From positions 12,087,001 to 12,151,000 of the forward strand of contig NC_079875.1 of the NCBI RefSeq assembly GCF_029227915.1: a stretch of DNA of 64,000 nt, written 5' to 3'. This stretch comes from Hydractinia symbiolongicarpus (Eukaryota > Cnidaria > Hydrozoa > Anthoathecata > Hydractiniidae). Below, one piece after another: positions 14,201 to 25,870 of this stretch. The notes under the pieces are model-generated. The model ran no database searches and was not told where the DNA came from. It saw only the letters and a list, made by a program, of their open reading frames with translations. A program made the translations under genes and the position numbers. Every line of letters begins with the position of its first letter. Position 1 is the stretch's first letter.

Positions 14201-17200
14201 TCTTCATACATTGATTGACATCTTTACTTTTGCTGTACAAAACTAAAACATTCCTATTTGCTTTAAACAAGAAAACAGTTGCTTTATGTTAAAAGCAGGT
14301 AAAAAATAAATCGACTTGTGTAACATTAGCCCTATACATTATTTATTTGTTAAACATTAAACATTTTATGGCACACCCATCCTTATCCCTTTTCCTTGGA
14401 ACAAACATAAATACCTTTAAATGTAGGGTAAATTTTGATCTAACACAATCTTGATATTATTATCAAGTATTTTAAATTAAGCAGATGCAACTGAAGTACA
14501 ATGACTTACCTTTTGTGGCCGCCTTTATATTCTGTACAAGTCACAGGTAATTTCTATAAAAGAATATTTACATCTTTATTACAGTGTGTAGATAAATATC
14601 CAAAAAATATTCTCTATGTCAATACACGCTCACTCTAATATGCAATTATTTTAACAAACTACAACAATTAGGCTGAAGAGCACAAGATCACTGGAGCGTT
14701 AGTCCAGTCAAACTTCAAACAAATTGCCAGAAAATTTATGGTAAAGCCTGTTTTGTGACCATAATGCAGCCTTTCTTAACATTGGCAAGGGTAAATCCGT
14801 AAAGGGTAAAAACGTGTTCACAAACCTGTTAGGAGGATGGTCTTTCATACAGCATTTTTTGGCAGAAAAAATTATGGAAACACAATATGGTTTGAAATAG
14901 ACATGCAAGACTGATACACCAGCATTGAGTAAATCGCAATGTAGAAAGTTAAAAACCATCAAAACGGAATTGTAAAAGGCGAAAACTTTGCCATAGATTG
15001 AAAGAAAACCGCAACAAAATGGGATCGTAGAAAGTGATAACATTACCATAGATCACGTTGAAAAACATCAAAACAGGATTTAAAGAAAGCAAAAAAAAAT
15101 CACTGCATGTCATTTAAAGACCATAAAGGATTAGTAGAAAGTAAAACATCAAAGCATTTCAATTTAAGATTTTCAAAACAGGATCGTTTTGATGATTGGA
15201 AAAGCATCCCCATAGTTCGTTTTAAAACCATCAAAATAGAAAATGTCACTGCTGTCTCAAACAGTGGTTTGAATCTACAAATATACAGATTTTCTAGTCA
15301 AATCAAAAAAATTAACTTTGCGTTAATTTTTGTGACATCTGTTAAAATAAGAAAAGAATGCTTAAAAATAGTTTGATGTAATAAATTCATTGTGTTTTTA
15401 ATTTTTTTTATTGCTTTGGGAAAATACTTCGTTTCAGAATTATTTTTGGACTTTGTTTTAATTTTGTTTTTGGATTTGTTTTTAAACAGTTTCCAAATTG
15501 TATCTCATTTGTTTCCCAGTCATTTCAACTTTCCAAATCGTTTCAAATCGCTTCACGTTCTTTATATGAAACAATCTGTAAATGATTTAAAAAATAATTG
15601 TGAAAAGACGCTTTACTTGTTTCTCAACTTTCAAAGATATTTTCAAGGAGTATTCCCAAGAGGGAAGGCCAAATTGCTATCAAAGACAACAATGTTCAAT
15701 ACTTTTATTTTCGTCAATACTTAACTCAACAGCTGAGCAGCAGTTTATTGAACTTGTATAACATACATTAATTATATTAATTTTTTCAGAATTTCCTGGC
15801 TTAATTTTTTGAGTTTACAGGTAATGCCTTTAGAAGTTGAAATTACCTGAAAGATTTGCAAAAGAAATTCTCAATGACATATTGAGTACATATCTATTTT
15901 TCTTGCCGCTTTACCACAGTTTATGGCTTTTTTTGTGGCACATGACCCTATTACGTACGGCTCTTTTTAAATAAATTTTATTCACTAGAATTAATGACTT
16001 CCATAGCAAAAAACAATTAACATGCCTTTGCAACAATGTTTAAAAAGTTCTACAAACTCCCAACATCGATCTCTGTTTGAATGATTTTCGTTTTGAAAAA
16101 TTATTAAATTAAAAAAGATTTATCGAAGAAACAGGTTGTGAAATCTACTGATCTATAACCTGCCAAACTGAGCTGGATATGATAACTCAAATAAGGATAA
16201 TATAGAATAAGTCTGTATCCTCATCAACCCTTCTCCCAGGGGTTTTTATATATAAAAACCTAGCAATCCTGGAAGACAAGGTCTCCTAAGATACCCAATG
16301 ATAAAAAAGTAGCTGTTATATAGAAAGGAACTGCTAAAGCAAATTTAAGCATTTTTGAAAAACACTGCTTTAATGCATCACACAATACAGTAAGAGACAG
16401 AAAATATCACCCGATCAAAGTTTCTTTTCTTATGATATTTTACCAATATGGTAGTGCAAACATTAATGGCACGTGTTTCAAATGTTAAGATACAAAAATG
16501 CAAGGTGACTAGTTTCCTTGTATGCACTTCTCAACTGTGCAGCACTTCTTCACTGTACTGCACTTTCATAAGCGCATTCAAAAGCATGCATATAACTTTC
16601 CGTGCATGCATAGAATCAACTGCCCTTAATGTTGCTACTCTTATGCTCCACTGGTGTAATACACTGATACTCAAACGAAAAACAGAAGATAATGTACAGG
16701 GTTACTTATACCAACATATCTCACATATGCACATTTATTCCTATAACAAAAAACAAGGTCTGGTATGCCATAACTCACCTGAACTGGGCTAAAATTAACT
16801 GATAAAAAAACAGAACTTTACAATTGCCAGCTAAGTCCAGTTGCCCGTGAAAAAATCCACAGGTTTGCCCTTCCTTTATATTTACCCGTTGCAACAAAAT
16901 CGATAAAAATATATCGCATTTAAAATTCGTGTTTCCGTAACATCATTTTCTAACTCAGCGGGGGGTCCGTGCAGAGCCAGACAGATGATGGCTATCATTA
17001 TAGAGATTACTAGCTTAATCCTAAATTATAAAATTATTTGCACTAACCTTTTGCAGTTGGCCTTTGGGGTTTTTATTATATTCTTTTATGATGCCCTCTG
17101 TTGCTGGATGCAGTTTTTCAACAACATTACACTCCCTACAAAGGCTAGAAAAACAAAAAACACTATAAGTTTGTCAAATATAAAAAAAAATTCCTGCGTT

Positions 17201-20192
17201 AAATGCTATTTTTGTAAGAAATTTTATAAGGAAAAGAAATATTTCTGCATATATACATCATAAATAATAGCTTTTTGATTTATCAAACATGTCTACAAAT
17301 TTGAAAAAACAGGCAGTGCAGTACTATAAAGATCATAAATTTTACCTTATGCACAATTTTTGTTGTTTTAATACTTCTCTTTAATAAAGACAACATCATT
17401 TGTGCATAAATTTACATAGCTGTAGCACTGGAACTATCTTGGCAGAATTATTTAACTATTTGCAGCATTATACTTAAAAGAAGAAATGCTAAATATTTTT
17501 GGTGCATGTTAATAGTAATATAGCTATGAGATAGTGACAAGATTTTATAACGGAAGAATATATAGTCTAAAGATGAACCTGTTTTTATTTGCCACTTTAT
17601 AACTATAAGTATTTTAGATTTGTTTATATATTAAACCAAATTAGATTAATTTGTACCTTGATCCAACCGGATTATAATTTTGGCAGTCTTCATAAATTTC
17701 CAGTCCCCATTGAAAAAATGAAACTGATTTTTTCTAAAAAAACAAAAAAATAAGACAAAATAAGAACTAGTACAATAGATAGTTTGCTTTCTGCAAAAAA
17801 CAAGTTAATTTTATAAAAGAATGAATAAATGAATTCTAGACAACTTTTATGAAAAGTTGTCTAGAAATTTGTGTATATTTTTGGAAATTCTTGATTTTTT
17901 CTTAAGATTTCAGACTTAAGTTCCACTAATTATACGTTGATCTAGCATTGAGTAAGGTGTTATATTTAACAGTTTTGGCGAAACATGAAAGGCTAAGATA
18001 TTTTTTGACCATTCAGTTTTGAACATTTTAAATAAATTATTATTCAGTTTCAAAAATTATGCTCAATAACAACAATTGCATTTTTTTAAACTGGTTGATG
18101 ACAAAACTTTGAAGCGATATGACTTGAGAACCAATAAGAATTGCTTGAAAAGATAAAAAAATTCCCGAATAATTTTCAACCTTCCATATGAGCCATTAAT
18201 AATCAGCACAAAGCTGTAATGTTAATGCACCTTGTTCAGGTTGCAATTGGCTTACAACACCATTAATAATCAGCACAAAGCTGTAATGTTAATGCACCTT
18301 GTTCAGGCTGCAATTGGCCTACAACGCCATTAATAATCAGCACAATGATGTAATGTTAATGCACCTTGTTCAGGTTGCATTCGGGAATGCGCCTCCTCCT
18401 TCGCACACTCCATATGTTGATTGCGATAAGTCGAAATGGTATGGTAATTGTGGTATGATAATCGGTAGGGTACAGACGACGAAACGGTGTGGTAATTGTG
18501 GTATGATGATCGGTAGGGTACAGACGAAATGTTAATTGCGATAAGTCGAAACGGTATGGTAATTGTGGTATGATGATCGGTAGGGTACAGACGATATGTT
18601 CTAATTGCAATAAGTCAAAACGGTATGGTATTGTGGTATGATGATAGATGGGGTACGGGTGAATTGGTAAGCAACTGGATATTAAATGTCTCCATGGTTA
18701 ATGTAACAATCACAGACCTTTGTAAGGCTGTGTTATGACCCTCCACCTCCACCTCCAACAACACTATTAATAATCAGTATAATGCAGGAGGTATGGTAGT
18801 TTTGCAGGAGATCCATGATATTTATCAGAGTTATTAAACTACTGCTGGTAAGACATCACTCCTTTTATATTTTTGAGCACTTAACAATGCAAAACTACAT
18901 GTTTTTGAATTAATCAGAGAATTGGTTGACAATTATTACACAAAATCTTAAACACTAAGGATGAAAAAGATATATAAAACAGGCCTTCCATTTTTTAGCA
19001 ATTTTAATTTTGGGATTTTAGGGAGTTTTTAAGACTAAGACTACATTAAGCAGGGCTCAAATTGAAGACCAGGAAAATAACATTTTAGGGTGCCTGGACG
19101 TTAAGCCAGGCAAAGTACGATGTACTTAGGATTGCACAATCTTGCGATCAAGCGGCACAATAGCTACTGGAAACAGAAATATACGCTTAACCACAAAATG
19201 GCGTCGATTCAAGCAAACTCAGTGGTTGAGGTCATAGAATTAAATTATAAACTGTAGTTATAGATTTCCGGAGAACGCATTGAAACTCATTAAAATTGTC
19301 TAAAAATCACTATATTTTTTTCAAGAATCCACCAACGACGCCATTCGTTAATATCAAAAAGAATTCTTGCGAAGTCTAAGCATCTACATGTTCTTGTTTA
19401 AAATATGTCATAAAAACACAAGCCTCATAATTTGCCAAAAAAGTAAGAACAAAATAGGAACAGGCTCGACTCAAATCATTTCGGTTTTCAAAACTAAGAA
19501 CAACCCAAATCTGAGTTTTATAACCTAGATTGCTTGCTGTTTGTAATTTTTTTTCACACGTAAAATGTGTTAAATACTCTAAGAAACACCCAGTCTCTAG
19601 TAAATACCTGCATCCAATAAACTTTCTCCAATAAACGCTTTCTGTCAAAACAGGGCTTTTTTTCTTCGAAAGCAATTGTGATGTGTTGAATTTCTAATGG
19701 AAATATAGGTACTGTAATTTTTTCTGCCTTTCTAGTAAACCCGCTTTTTTATAATAGGTTGCAAAAAATTATCGAGCAACTGCAATAGCATGTATGATTG
19801 CCGTAATTCTTATTTAGTTTGTCTTTCTACATTTCTACAGCCGAAATACTGATCTCCCAGCGAAAAAAAAGGATAAATATGGTATGTCGAAAAGGATATA
19901 TTCAAATGTAATAGTTTAATTAAGAAACAGCTAGTATTAAATACCCGTCTTAATAAGCGTCCCCTTTTAAATAAACTACTGGGCTTTCATTACAGAATTT
20001 ACTGTACACAAAATAATATTCATATTGGCGCGGTTATTTATGAACATGGTTAAAGAGTTGCATCAGAAACAAAAACGTCACTGTCACCTAATTTTCTGAG
20101 ATTTAAAGTGAAAAACAAAATGGATATGAATTACAACCTCAATCTCAGCACCTGCTGGAAACGACGTTGGCCGATTTTTATACAACCATGTC
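2206..20192 (-). CDS. TRPM-type cation channel, N-terminal half (partial, 10-11 exons)
   Basis: TRPM proteins are tetrameric cation channels whose large cytoplasmic N-terminus (melastatin homology regions, a SLOG fold) precedes six membrane helices. Exons in transcript order: 20192-20138 (weak), 17733-17657, 17144-17048, 14553-14510, 13934-13805, 12703-12536, 11852-11513, 8873-8539, 5933-5849, 3573-3467, 2340-2206. All have GT/AG borders and matching phases. Diagnostic stretches: LVVSITGGATDF and GLRK (12.6 kb), WIITGGTDTGVMKFVGKALE, ATWGVI, HFILVDGG (11.7 kb), IVIEGGPNTI, VVVVKGSGRAADILSYA (8.7 kb), QLELAMSWNRADIAKKY (3.5 kb), ALSGGKHEFVKLLLDNGF (2.3 kb). Two CxxC-like motifs (LCREC, LCGNC) lie upstream of MHR1. 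About 520 residues are seen; the transmembrane pore half must lie left of the window. TRPM subgroup cannot be decided because the C-terminal enzyme or coiled-coil region is absent. Confidence 0.93.
4520..4830. repeat. Tandem repeat, unit about 111-128 bp, about 2.5 copies
   Basis: Each unit runs from (C/T)ACCTAAATG through TTTCAGGCCAAAATT, TTTGGCACAGTTAACAA, AGTATGCTGAA and CAAAATTTTGATTT. Unit starts lie near 4521, 4632 and 4760. It sits in a TRPM intron. Confidence 0.75.
5969..6588. mobile_element. MITE-like DNA transposon with 16-bp TIRs and 5-bp TSD
   Basis: The left end CAGCCCTTAAAATTA is matched by TAATTTTAAGGGCTG at the right end, and TACTA flanks both sides (5964-5968 and 6589-6593). 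Subterminal sequences also pair loosely (GCCGACGT left, GCTGACGTAAAA on the opposite strand right). No transposase ORF is present. CAG...CTG ends with a 5-bp duplication are compatible with the hAT5-type group; superfamily is inferred. Confidence 0.8.
6199..6400. repeat. Dispersed repeat also found at 24.0-24.2 kb
   Basis: Shares CACAAAACCGAGGG, AGGGCTGACTTA, GTGTGGGAG, AACTTCTGGACTT, TTTTTAAT and ATATACAATTTTT with 24080-24190 in the same orientation. It lies within the MITE-like element at 5969-6588. The short ORFs over both copies are by-products of this repeat. Confidence 0.7.
10825..11150 (-). repeat. Dispersed repeat (about 330 bp), inverted copy of that at 37.4-37.75 kb
   Basis: Reading the minus strand from 11150: GGGAACCCAAGGTATAAAAT, ATGTTGGACT, AGAGCTTAAAAAGTTG, GAATTTCAGATTT, TGACATTTTCTGTCATC, CATAGATATTATAA and TTTTGCTGACGACCCCATAA. 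The plus-strand copy at 37389-37755 has the same blocks in the same order. A shorter related block lies at about 45545-45640. No ORF or TIR recognised. Confidence 0.75.
14880..15250. repeat. Degenerate minisatellite, period about 60 bp
   Basis: The blocks CCATAGAT, AAAAACATCAAAAC, GGATCGTAGAAAGT and AAAACAT recur at roughly 60-bp spacing about five or six times with heavy divergence. The array produces overlapping spurious ORFs on both strands. It lies in a TRPM intron. Confidence 0.6.
17834..17866. repeat. Perfect 15-bp inverted repeat
   Basis: TTCTAGACAACTTTT, loop ATG, AAAAGTTGTCTAGAA. It lies about 100 bp upstream (in transcript sense) of the TRPM exon at 17657-17733. Confidence 0.9.
18193..18380. 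repeat. Tandem repeat, 67-bp unit, about 2.8 copies
   Basis: The unit CCATTAATAATCAGCACAA...TTGTTCAGG(T/C)TGCA(A)TTGG...TACAAC starts at 18193, 18260 and 18327 with a few substitutions. Confidence 0.9.
18416..18650. repeat. Tandem repeat, unit about 57-65 bp, about 4 copies
   Basis: Repeated core GGTATGGTAATTGTGGTATG, ATGATCGGTAGGGTACAGACG with GCGATAAGTCGAAA between copies. The second copy lacks the GCGATAAGTC part. ORFs here giving CGNCGMMIGRVQT are products of the repeat. Confidence 0.85.
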
Positions 20193-21036
20193 CTTTATAT
20201 TAAGAGAACAAAAAAGAACAAATCAGACTAAAAAAGGTTAAGAAAAGAAGAACAGAAAACGTCAGGGCATATCTTACTTATAAAAAACGTATTTTCGTTA
20301 AAAACTGTCAAACGTTCTCGCTGCTCTTAGAATGTCGTAATTGAAAAAAATATATACATACCTTAATAAAAGTAAGGCATAGTTTAACAGAAAATTTTTT
20401 ACACTAATGATACGACGTGTATCAAAAAAACAGACATCATAGTGATACTACTGGGAATTGAAACAGGAGTACAAGATATGTCACAGTACTTTTTAATGTT
20501 CAAGTGGGCTTACTTTTATGTCAACAATTTCAGTAAAACAAGATATTAAGAAGAAATGTGATTACAAGGAGATCTAATTTTTCATTAATTAAGATAGTTA
20601 ATCATTAGTTAGGACGAATAAAAAAAACCCATGACATGTAATGGTATGTTAATTTAACAGTTCCATCATTATTTTAAATTATAAGTATCTAGTTTTAGTA
20701 ACATTTTAGTTGAAACTTTACCTTGCGTCCCCTTAAAAACACATGCATTTGTTTCCAGGGGACTGTCCTGTTTTTGTATGTTTGGTCCTTAGAATCAACC
20801 AACCACTGACATCAAACACATAATTACGCAGGCTTGGACAGGAATGGCGTACGATCGCACGCGCCTGCCTTTGCCCACCCATTTTTGTTTTTGCCGTAAA
20901 ATCGAAACATGCAAAATAACGAGATAATTCGAATATAATCTGTCTTTTTTCATCAACCTTAATTCGGCATCTACTTCGTTTTGCTTTCATCTGCCATGTG
21001 CCATCATGGAAATTTCGTAATCATGATCACACTTAC

Positions 21037-21090
21037 CAGATGTAATAAATGTGTCGTCAGGCACCGTTAAAAACAAAGTAAGGCTGCACA
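21037..21090 (-). CDS. Possible 5' coding exon upstream of the TRPM gene
   Basis: On the minus strand an ATG near 21090 opens a frame beginning MCSLTLFLTVPDDTFITSG that runs into a good donor (G|GTAAGT) at 21036. It could be the first exon of the TRPM-like gene. The phase (one base carried) does not join directly to the exon at 20192-20138, which needs two, so an extra small exon would be required. A 10-nt candidate ending at the donor near 20720 fits the phase but is too short to trust. Confidence 0.2.
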
Positions 21091-21547
21091 TTTTAAAAAG
21101 CCAATTAAATCGCAAAAAAAACTAATAAATAAGTTTTTAAGTTTGTATTATTAATATTATTTGTAAAGTCATCACAAGCGAATAGGAAAAATATGCTTCG
21201 TTTATCCTTTCGTTTTTAAAATTGTTTGAATAAAAATAACACTTGTAGCATTAAGAAAAAATCAATTAAATGGGACCTGCTGTGGTTTCGAATTGTTTTG
21301 ACAAATGAAAAAAAGTTTTTCCTTTACCTACAACACTCCATGATCTCAAAAAAATTATTTAAATCATTTTATTATGAAACATCTCTGAGTGAAAGCATTC
21401 GAACTGGTAATAGAATGTTGGTCGCTTGTTCAGCGTTCACCTCCGCATTAGTTAAGAACCGCATGGCTGGATTTCTTGTGTAAGACCTGGTTACCAACGA
21501 TGAAGGGGCCATGCAATTGAGATTCATTTCTACATAGTTCTTTTAAG

Positions 21548-21890
21548 TAAGGGATCATCTCTACGATCGTTTCACATTTTAAACAAATTGAAACGATTAT
21601 GATCGTTTCGTGATTGTATCATTATTTTTTAAAATCGTTTCAGATCGTGTCATGAAACAAAATTTAAAATTATGAAACAATTATGAAACGATTTAAAATA
21701 AAATAAAAGTAGTGAGTTAAAAAATGAAACGGATTGGAATTTGAATGGAAAACGATTTAGCAACAAAGTTCCAAAACGATTATGAATCAACTTCTGAAAC
21801 GATTCAGAAACAGCTCCTGAAACGAATTCGGAAACAAATTATAAAACGATTTTTGTTTCTCTTTGAAGCGTAATTAATGAAACAATTAAA
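21548..21890 (+). repeat. GAAACGATT-rich repeat, left copy of an inverted pair
   Basis: Starts AGGGATCATCTCTACGATCG and is full of ATCGTTTC/GAAACGAT. The reverse complement of 24900-25218 starts AGGGATCGTCTCCACGATTG and has the same composition, so the two form an inverted pair about 3.3 kb apart with a LINE between. No clear target duplication was found. Confidence 0.7.
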
Positions 21891-21939
21891 ACGCAATAAA
21901 AATCGATTCTTAAAAATTAAACTTCTTTTATCTACATCA

Positions 21940-23690
21940 TCATTCATCATCATTCCCAGCTTAACGTCCGTTTTCCATGCTAGCATAGTTTGGACAGGGT
22001 ATATTATTGACCCTCTTCCAATCTGATCTAGACTGTGATAGATTTAAACTCAACTTCCTCTGTATCAATTCTGTCCTTATAACCTCCTGCAAAGTCTTTC
22101 TCAGTCTGCCTCTGGGCTTTGCCCCAGGAACTATCAAGTCCTACACTTTCTTACCCAATTATCCCCCTCCATTTTTTCCAAGTGCCCCAGCCAATTTAAT
22201 CTTCTTATCTGGATAACATCTTTAATTCTACGGAGACTTAGCCTGCTTCTTAGCTCATCTGAACTCTTTCTGTCTCTCAGACTGGCGTTACACATCCACC
22301 TAACCATTCTCATATCATTCCTTTCGAAACGGTCAAGATCTTCCTGCTTCACTGCCCATGTCTCACTACTGTACAACATAACACAGGCCTCATATAACCT
22401 ACCTTTTAACTCAATTGACAAGACTGCTAGTCAACAAAGGAAGAACTCTCTGAACTTTTCCCAAGCAGAACCTATCCTGCAAGTAACATTTCTTCCAACA
22501 CCCCCTTCACTGCCCAACATATCACCTAAGTAACAGAAGTTCTCAACTATGTCTAACGAGCCACTGTTGTACATCATTGAAGCTGGAAATACTTCATTCT
22601 CTATAATCTCACCTTTGCAACGCTTGCATACAAACTGAATATCAGCTCTTAATCTTCCACCAATACTACTGCACTTCTTATGTACCCAATGCTTGCAAGT
22701 CTGACAAAAAGTTGAGTTACTACCAACCCCTTTCCTGCAAACACCACAAGTCCACTTTCCAACTACAAGGTCACACTTGGCTGCAATGGTACTAATCATG
22801 ACTTTAGACTTTGCTGTGTTCACCCTTAGCCCTTTCTCTTCTAGCCCTTTCTTCCACTTCTCAAACTTTTCAACTAATTCTTCCATCGACTCTGCTATGA
22901 GAACCAAATCATCTGCATACAATAACTCCCATGGACAACCTGTTCTGAACTCCATCGACAGGGCAAGACTAGAACAAACAACAAAGGACTAAGTACAGAA
23001 CCCTGATGTACACCAACATTTACACTAAATTTGTCACTAAGTGAATCGTTAATTTTATCATAGCCCACCAAATAACTTTACGTGGCACTCTATCAAAAGC
23101 TTTCTCTAAATCTACAAAGGCAAAATAGAGATTCTTTCTCTTTAATAAATACTTTCCCTGAAGCTGTCTGAGTAAAAATATTGCATCCGTAGTGGCACGC
23201 CCTGGAACAAAACCAAATTGCATCTTATCTATATCATTTCTTTCTCTAAGTAACTTATCAATCACTTTTTCAATAACTTTCATTACTTGATCAACCAACT
23301 TCAAACCTCTATAGTTACCTCTTTCTAATCACCCATTCCCTTGAAACAATTCACTATTACACTTGACTGCCACTCACTCAGAATAGCACCATCCTTTATA
23401 ATCTGATTAGCAAGACTTGTAATAAGCTCAACTCCAACATATCCAGATGCTTTTACCATCTCTGCAACAACACCTGATACTCCTGCAGCCTTGCCAATCT
23501 TCAATTTTCAATAGCCACCACTACCCATTCTGTCTTGATCTGCATAGCTGGCCCTTCTACAACATCATCAGACAAATTATCCTCATCCCAATCAAACTCA
23601 GTGTTAAGCAACCTCTGATAATAATTCTTCCAACTTACCTTTTTCTCCTCCTCTGTGCTAGCTACGTACGTTTTTAAAAAAATCTTATAT
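21940..23690 (-). mobile_element. Decayed non-LTR retrotransposon (LINE) with PHD-like zinc finger
   Basis: Minus-strand reading, broken into several frames: an N-terminal reverse-transcriptase part (NYYQRLLNTEFDWDE), then QFGFVPGRATTDAIFLLRQL and FVDLEKAFDRVPRKV, then a palm motif LLYADDLVLIAESMEELVEK, then a Cys-rich PHD-like module (22590-22770: CGVC, CQTC, HWVHKKC, CKRC), then a C-terminal segment RRLNWLGHLEKMEGD and NIPCPNYASMENGR. It ends in an ATGATGATGAATGATGATG-type tail at about 21940. It is 5' truncated with frameshifts and stops. RTE/CR1-like affinity is not decided. Confidence 0.85.
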
Positions 23691-24001
23691 TTATTGTTTA
23701 TTGATACGTTTATAGTTTTTCTAAAAACTAAAACATCATGACGACGCACGAAAAACACTTTAGTCACTTCAATAATGCGCACCTAAAATGTCTTTTGTAT
23801 AAAGTATTATTTACTATACTAAAAATCAAAGAAAAAAATGACTTAAGGTTCGGAATTTGAATGAAAAACATAGGCGTTTAAAAATGAATTATTTTTAGAA
23901 ATTGAATATGTTGCATTGGGTAATAACACCTGTTGTTTTTTTCGAATGTTACTGGCTTTTTATGTTTTAAGATGAATCCATTAGGTTAGGGCATTATTTG
24001 T

Positions 24002-24190
24002 TTGTATATGGCAGGAGTTGCCGGTGGCATACTTCGAAAATGCTTGTCACTGGCACAGCTTAACATGAAGCACACACTTTTTCTCACAAAACCGAGGGAA
24101 GGGCTAACTTACTGCCTGCCGTGTCGTGTGGGAGGCAGAACTTCTGGACTTCTTTTTAATACAATATACAATTTTTGCGATTATTATTAC
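24002..24190. repeat. Dispersed repeat, second copy of the 6.2-6.4 kb family
   Basis: See 6199-6400. Sequence to about 24560 has the same look (GAGGGAAAGGGGCTGACTTT) and may be one longer element, but no ends were found. Confidence 0.65.
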
Positions 24191-24899
24191 TAAACATATT
24201 TGATTTCTCTCTCCCCTTTTAAAAAGATTTTTTAAACTTTATTCAACATGTTTTTTCTTTGGTATTACATCACAAGAACATTCGTCCAAAAGCTGTATTA
24301 AGGTACAGGACACCTAACCTCTCCCATGTTCTGGTTATATTTAACTTGCTCTCTCCACACTCTTCTGGCAGTATTCTCTGTGACGATGAATGTCAGATTG
24401 ACTTGTGGCATGGTTCCAAATGGTCTTCTGTCTTTTGAGTCTCAGTGTAATGCACCAGCCGAGCATAAGATTGTCAGCATGAGGGAAAGGGGCTGACTTT
24501 AATGTTCCCTATACCTTACGTTCTTCATAATAACACCGACTGTTTTTGATTGTGGCATTCATATGACCAGGACTGTTTTGTATTAAAAAAAATAGCGAGA
24601 GAACATCAACTTCTTGTCGTAATTTGTATAAAAAACCAACTCTAACAAAGCCATATATTTTGTTATTACATGGCAAGAAAAGATTTTACAATATGTGAAT
24701 ATTATGTCTAATAATTAGAAAATCTTATCTCAGAAAAAAATAAGTTACTTGCGAATTATCCTTTCTTACAATTTTTGAAATTACAAGTGCAGCGCGCTAC
24801 GTAGCTAAAACTATGCATATTTAAAAACTTTAGAATTTAGTTAGTAATTAGTTCTATAGAAATCGGCTATAAATAGTACATATAGTAAATAGTAAATAT

Positions 24900-25218
24900 G
24901 ATAATTGCAATGTGATAAATTAGAAACGATCTACAGGCAATGATACAAAGCGGTTGCAAAAACATTTGAAACAATTTTAAAATGGAGTCGAAACAAATTT
25001 ATATGAAGCGATTACGATACAATTGCAAAACGATTGCGAAACGATTCTAACTGAAATGAAACGATTTTAAGCAAATTTATAAATGTTGATACAAATGTGA
25101 TACAAATTACAGTTGGTTTTTATCGTTTCAAATCGTTTCAAATTCGTATAGAGATCATTTAAAAAAAAAATGATACAAATTGAAACGATCAAATTTAAAA
25201 CAATCGTGGAGACGATCC
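24900..25218 (-). repeat. GAAACGATT-rich repeat, right copy of an inverted pair
   Basis: Partner of 21548-21890; the reverse-complemented end matches AGGGATC(A/G)TCTC(T/C)ACGAT. Tracts of ATCGTTTC/GAAACGAT fill the copy. Confidence 0.7.
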
Positions 25219-25668
25219 CTAAATCAGGAGTCTGTGATTTAGCTTGGATTGTCAGGTTGGCTATGAACAGGCTTACTCCTTGATTAAAAGGACCTGAGAT
25301 CTAAGCAAATAAGAGTTTTTGACCAAGATGGAAATCTATCGGAAGTTTGATGAAAGTTGGTTCATACGATTTTTTTTCAATTTTTTGCCTTTTGTTTTAG
25401 TCACGCCAAGTATTTAAGCCGTGTACTACGCAAGCCCAACTTTACTTTATGGCGTGCGGTCTGTTGCACCCGGCAAAAAGATTTTGGCGTGTGATGGCCC
25501 TCATGACAGAGATTTCACCTCTGTCCAAGCCTGATAACGCATAAGAAATTTTTTACAAGGCCTTTTTCTCGCACATTTTTCAGAAAGAATCTGTGCCTCA
25601 ACATGGCCAACTAAAAAAGTTTTGTTTATAACAAGTTTCCAGATATTATTGATAAAAAAGGTATGCAG

Positions 25669-25811
25669 TGATAGTTGTATCTTCCATTAATAGTTACCTA
25701 ACTAATACAGCTGCATGGGACGCTGAGTTTATATCAACAGAAGTATCACCAAAGTATCAATCTAGTTGGACAGGATCAAACTAACTGTAAGTGTTATATT
25801 TCAATTTAACA
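25669..25811 (+). repeat. Left LTR of the copia element
   Basis: Starts TGATAGTTGTATCTTC and ends ATTTCAATTTAACA. Compared with the right LTR it carries an extra 25 bp at 25741-25765, containing AAGTATCA twice, and lacks one T. Confidence 0.93.
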
Positions 25812-25812
25812 G

Positions 25813-25821
25813 TGGTAGCAG
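25813..25821 (+). promoter_or_regulatory. Primer-binding site, initiator tRNA-Met type
   Basis: TGGTAGCAG directly follows the left LTR (one base spacing) and is complementary to the common 3' end CTGCTACCA of animal initiator tRNA-Met. Confidence 0.7.
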
Positions 25822-25870
25822 CTGGAACAAGATCCCCGACTCTGGATGTTACACGGTTTTTGGATGCAAA

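Noticed and set aside
14708-15376. ORFs on both strands
   Set aside because: They lie on a degenerate 60-bp minisatellite.
18299-18610. ORFs with CGNCGMMIGR suggesting a zinc-finger protein
   Set aside because: They fall in tandem DNA repeats and the pattern simply follows the repeat period.
20733-20990. 85-codon minus-strand ORF upstream of the TRPM gene
   Set aside because: No recognisable motif, and its frame ends in a stop before the nearby donor; could be 5' UTR but not supported.
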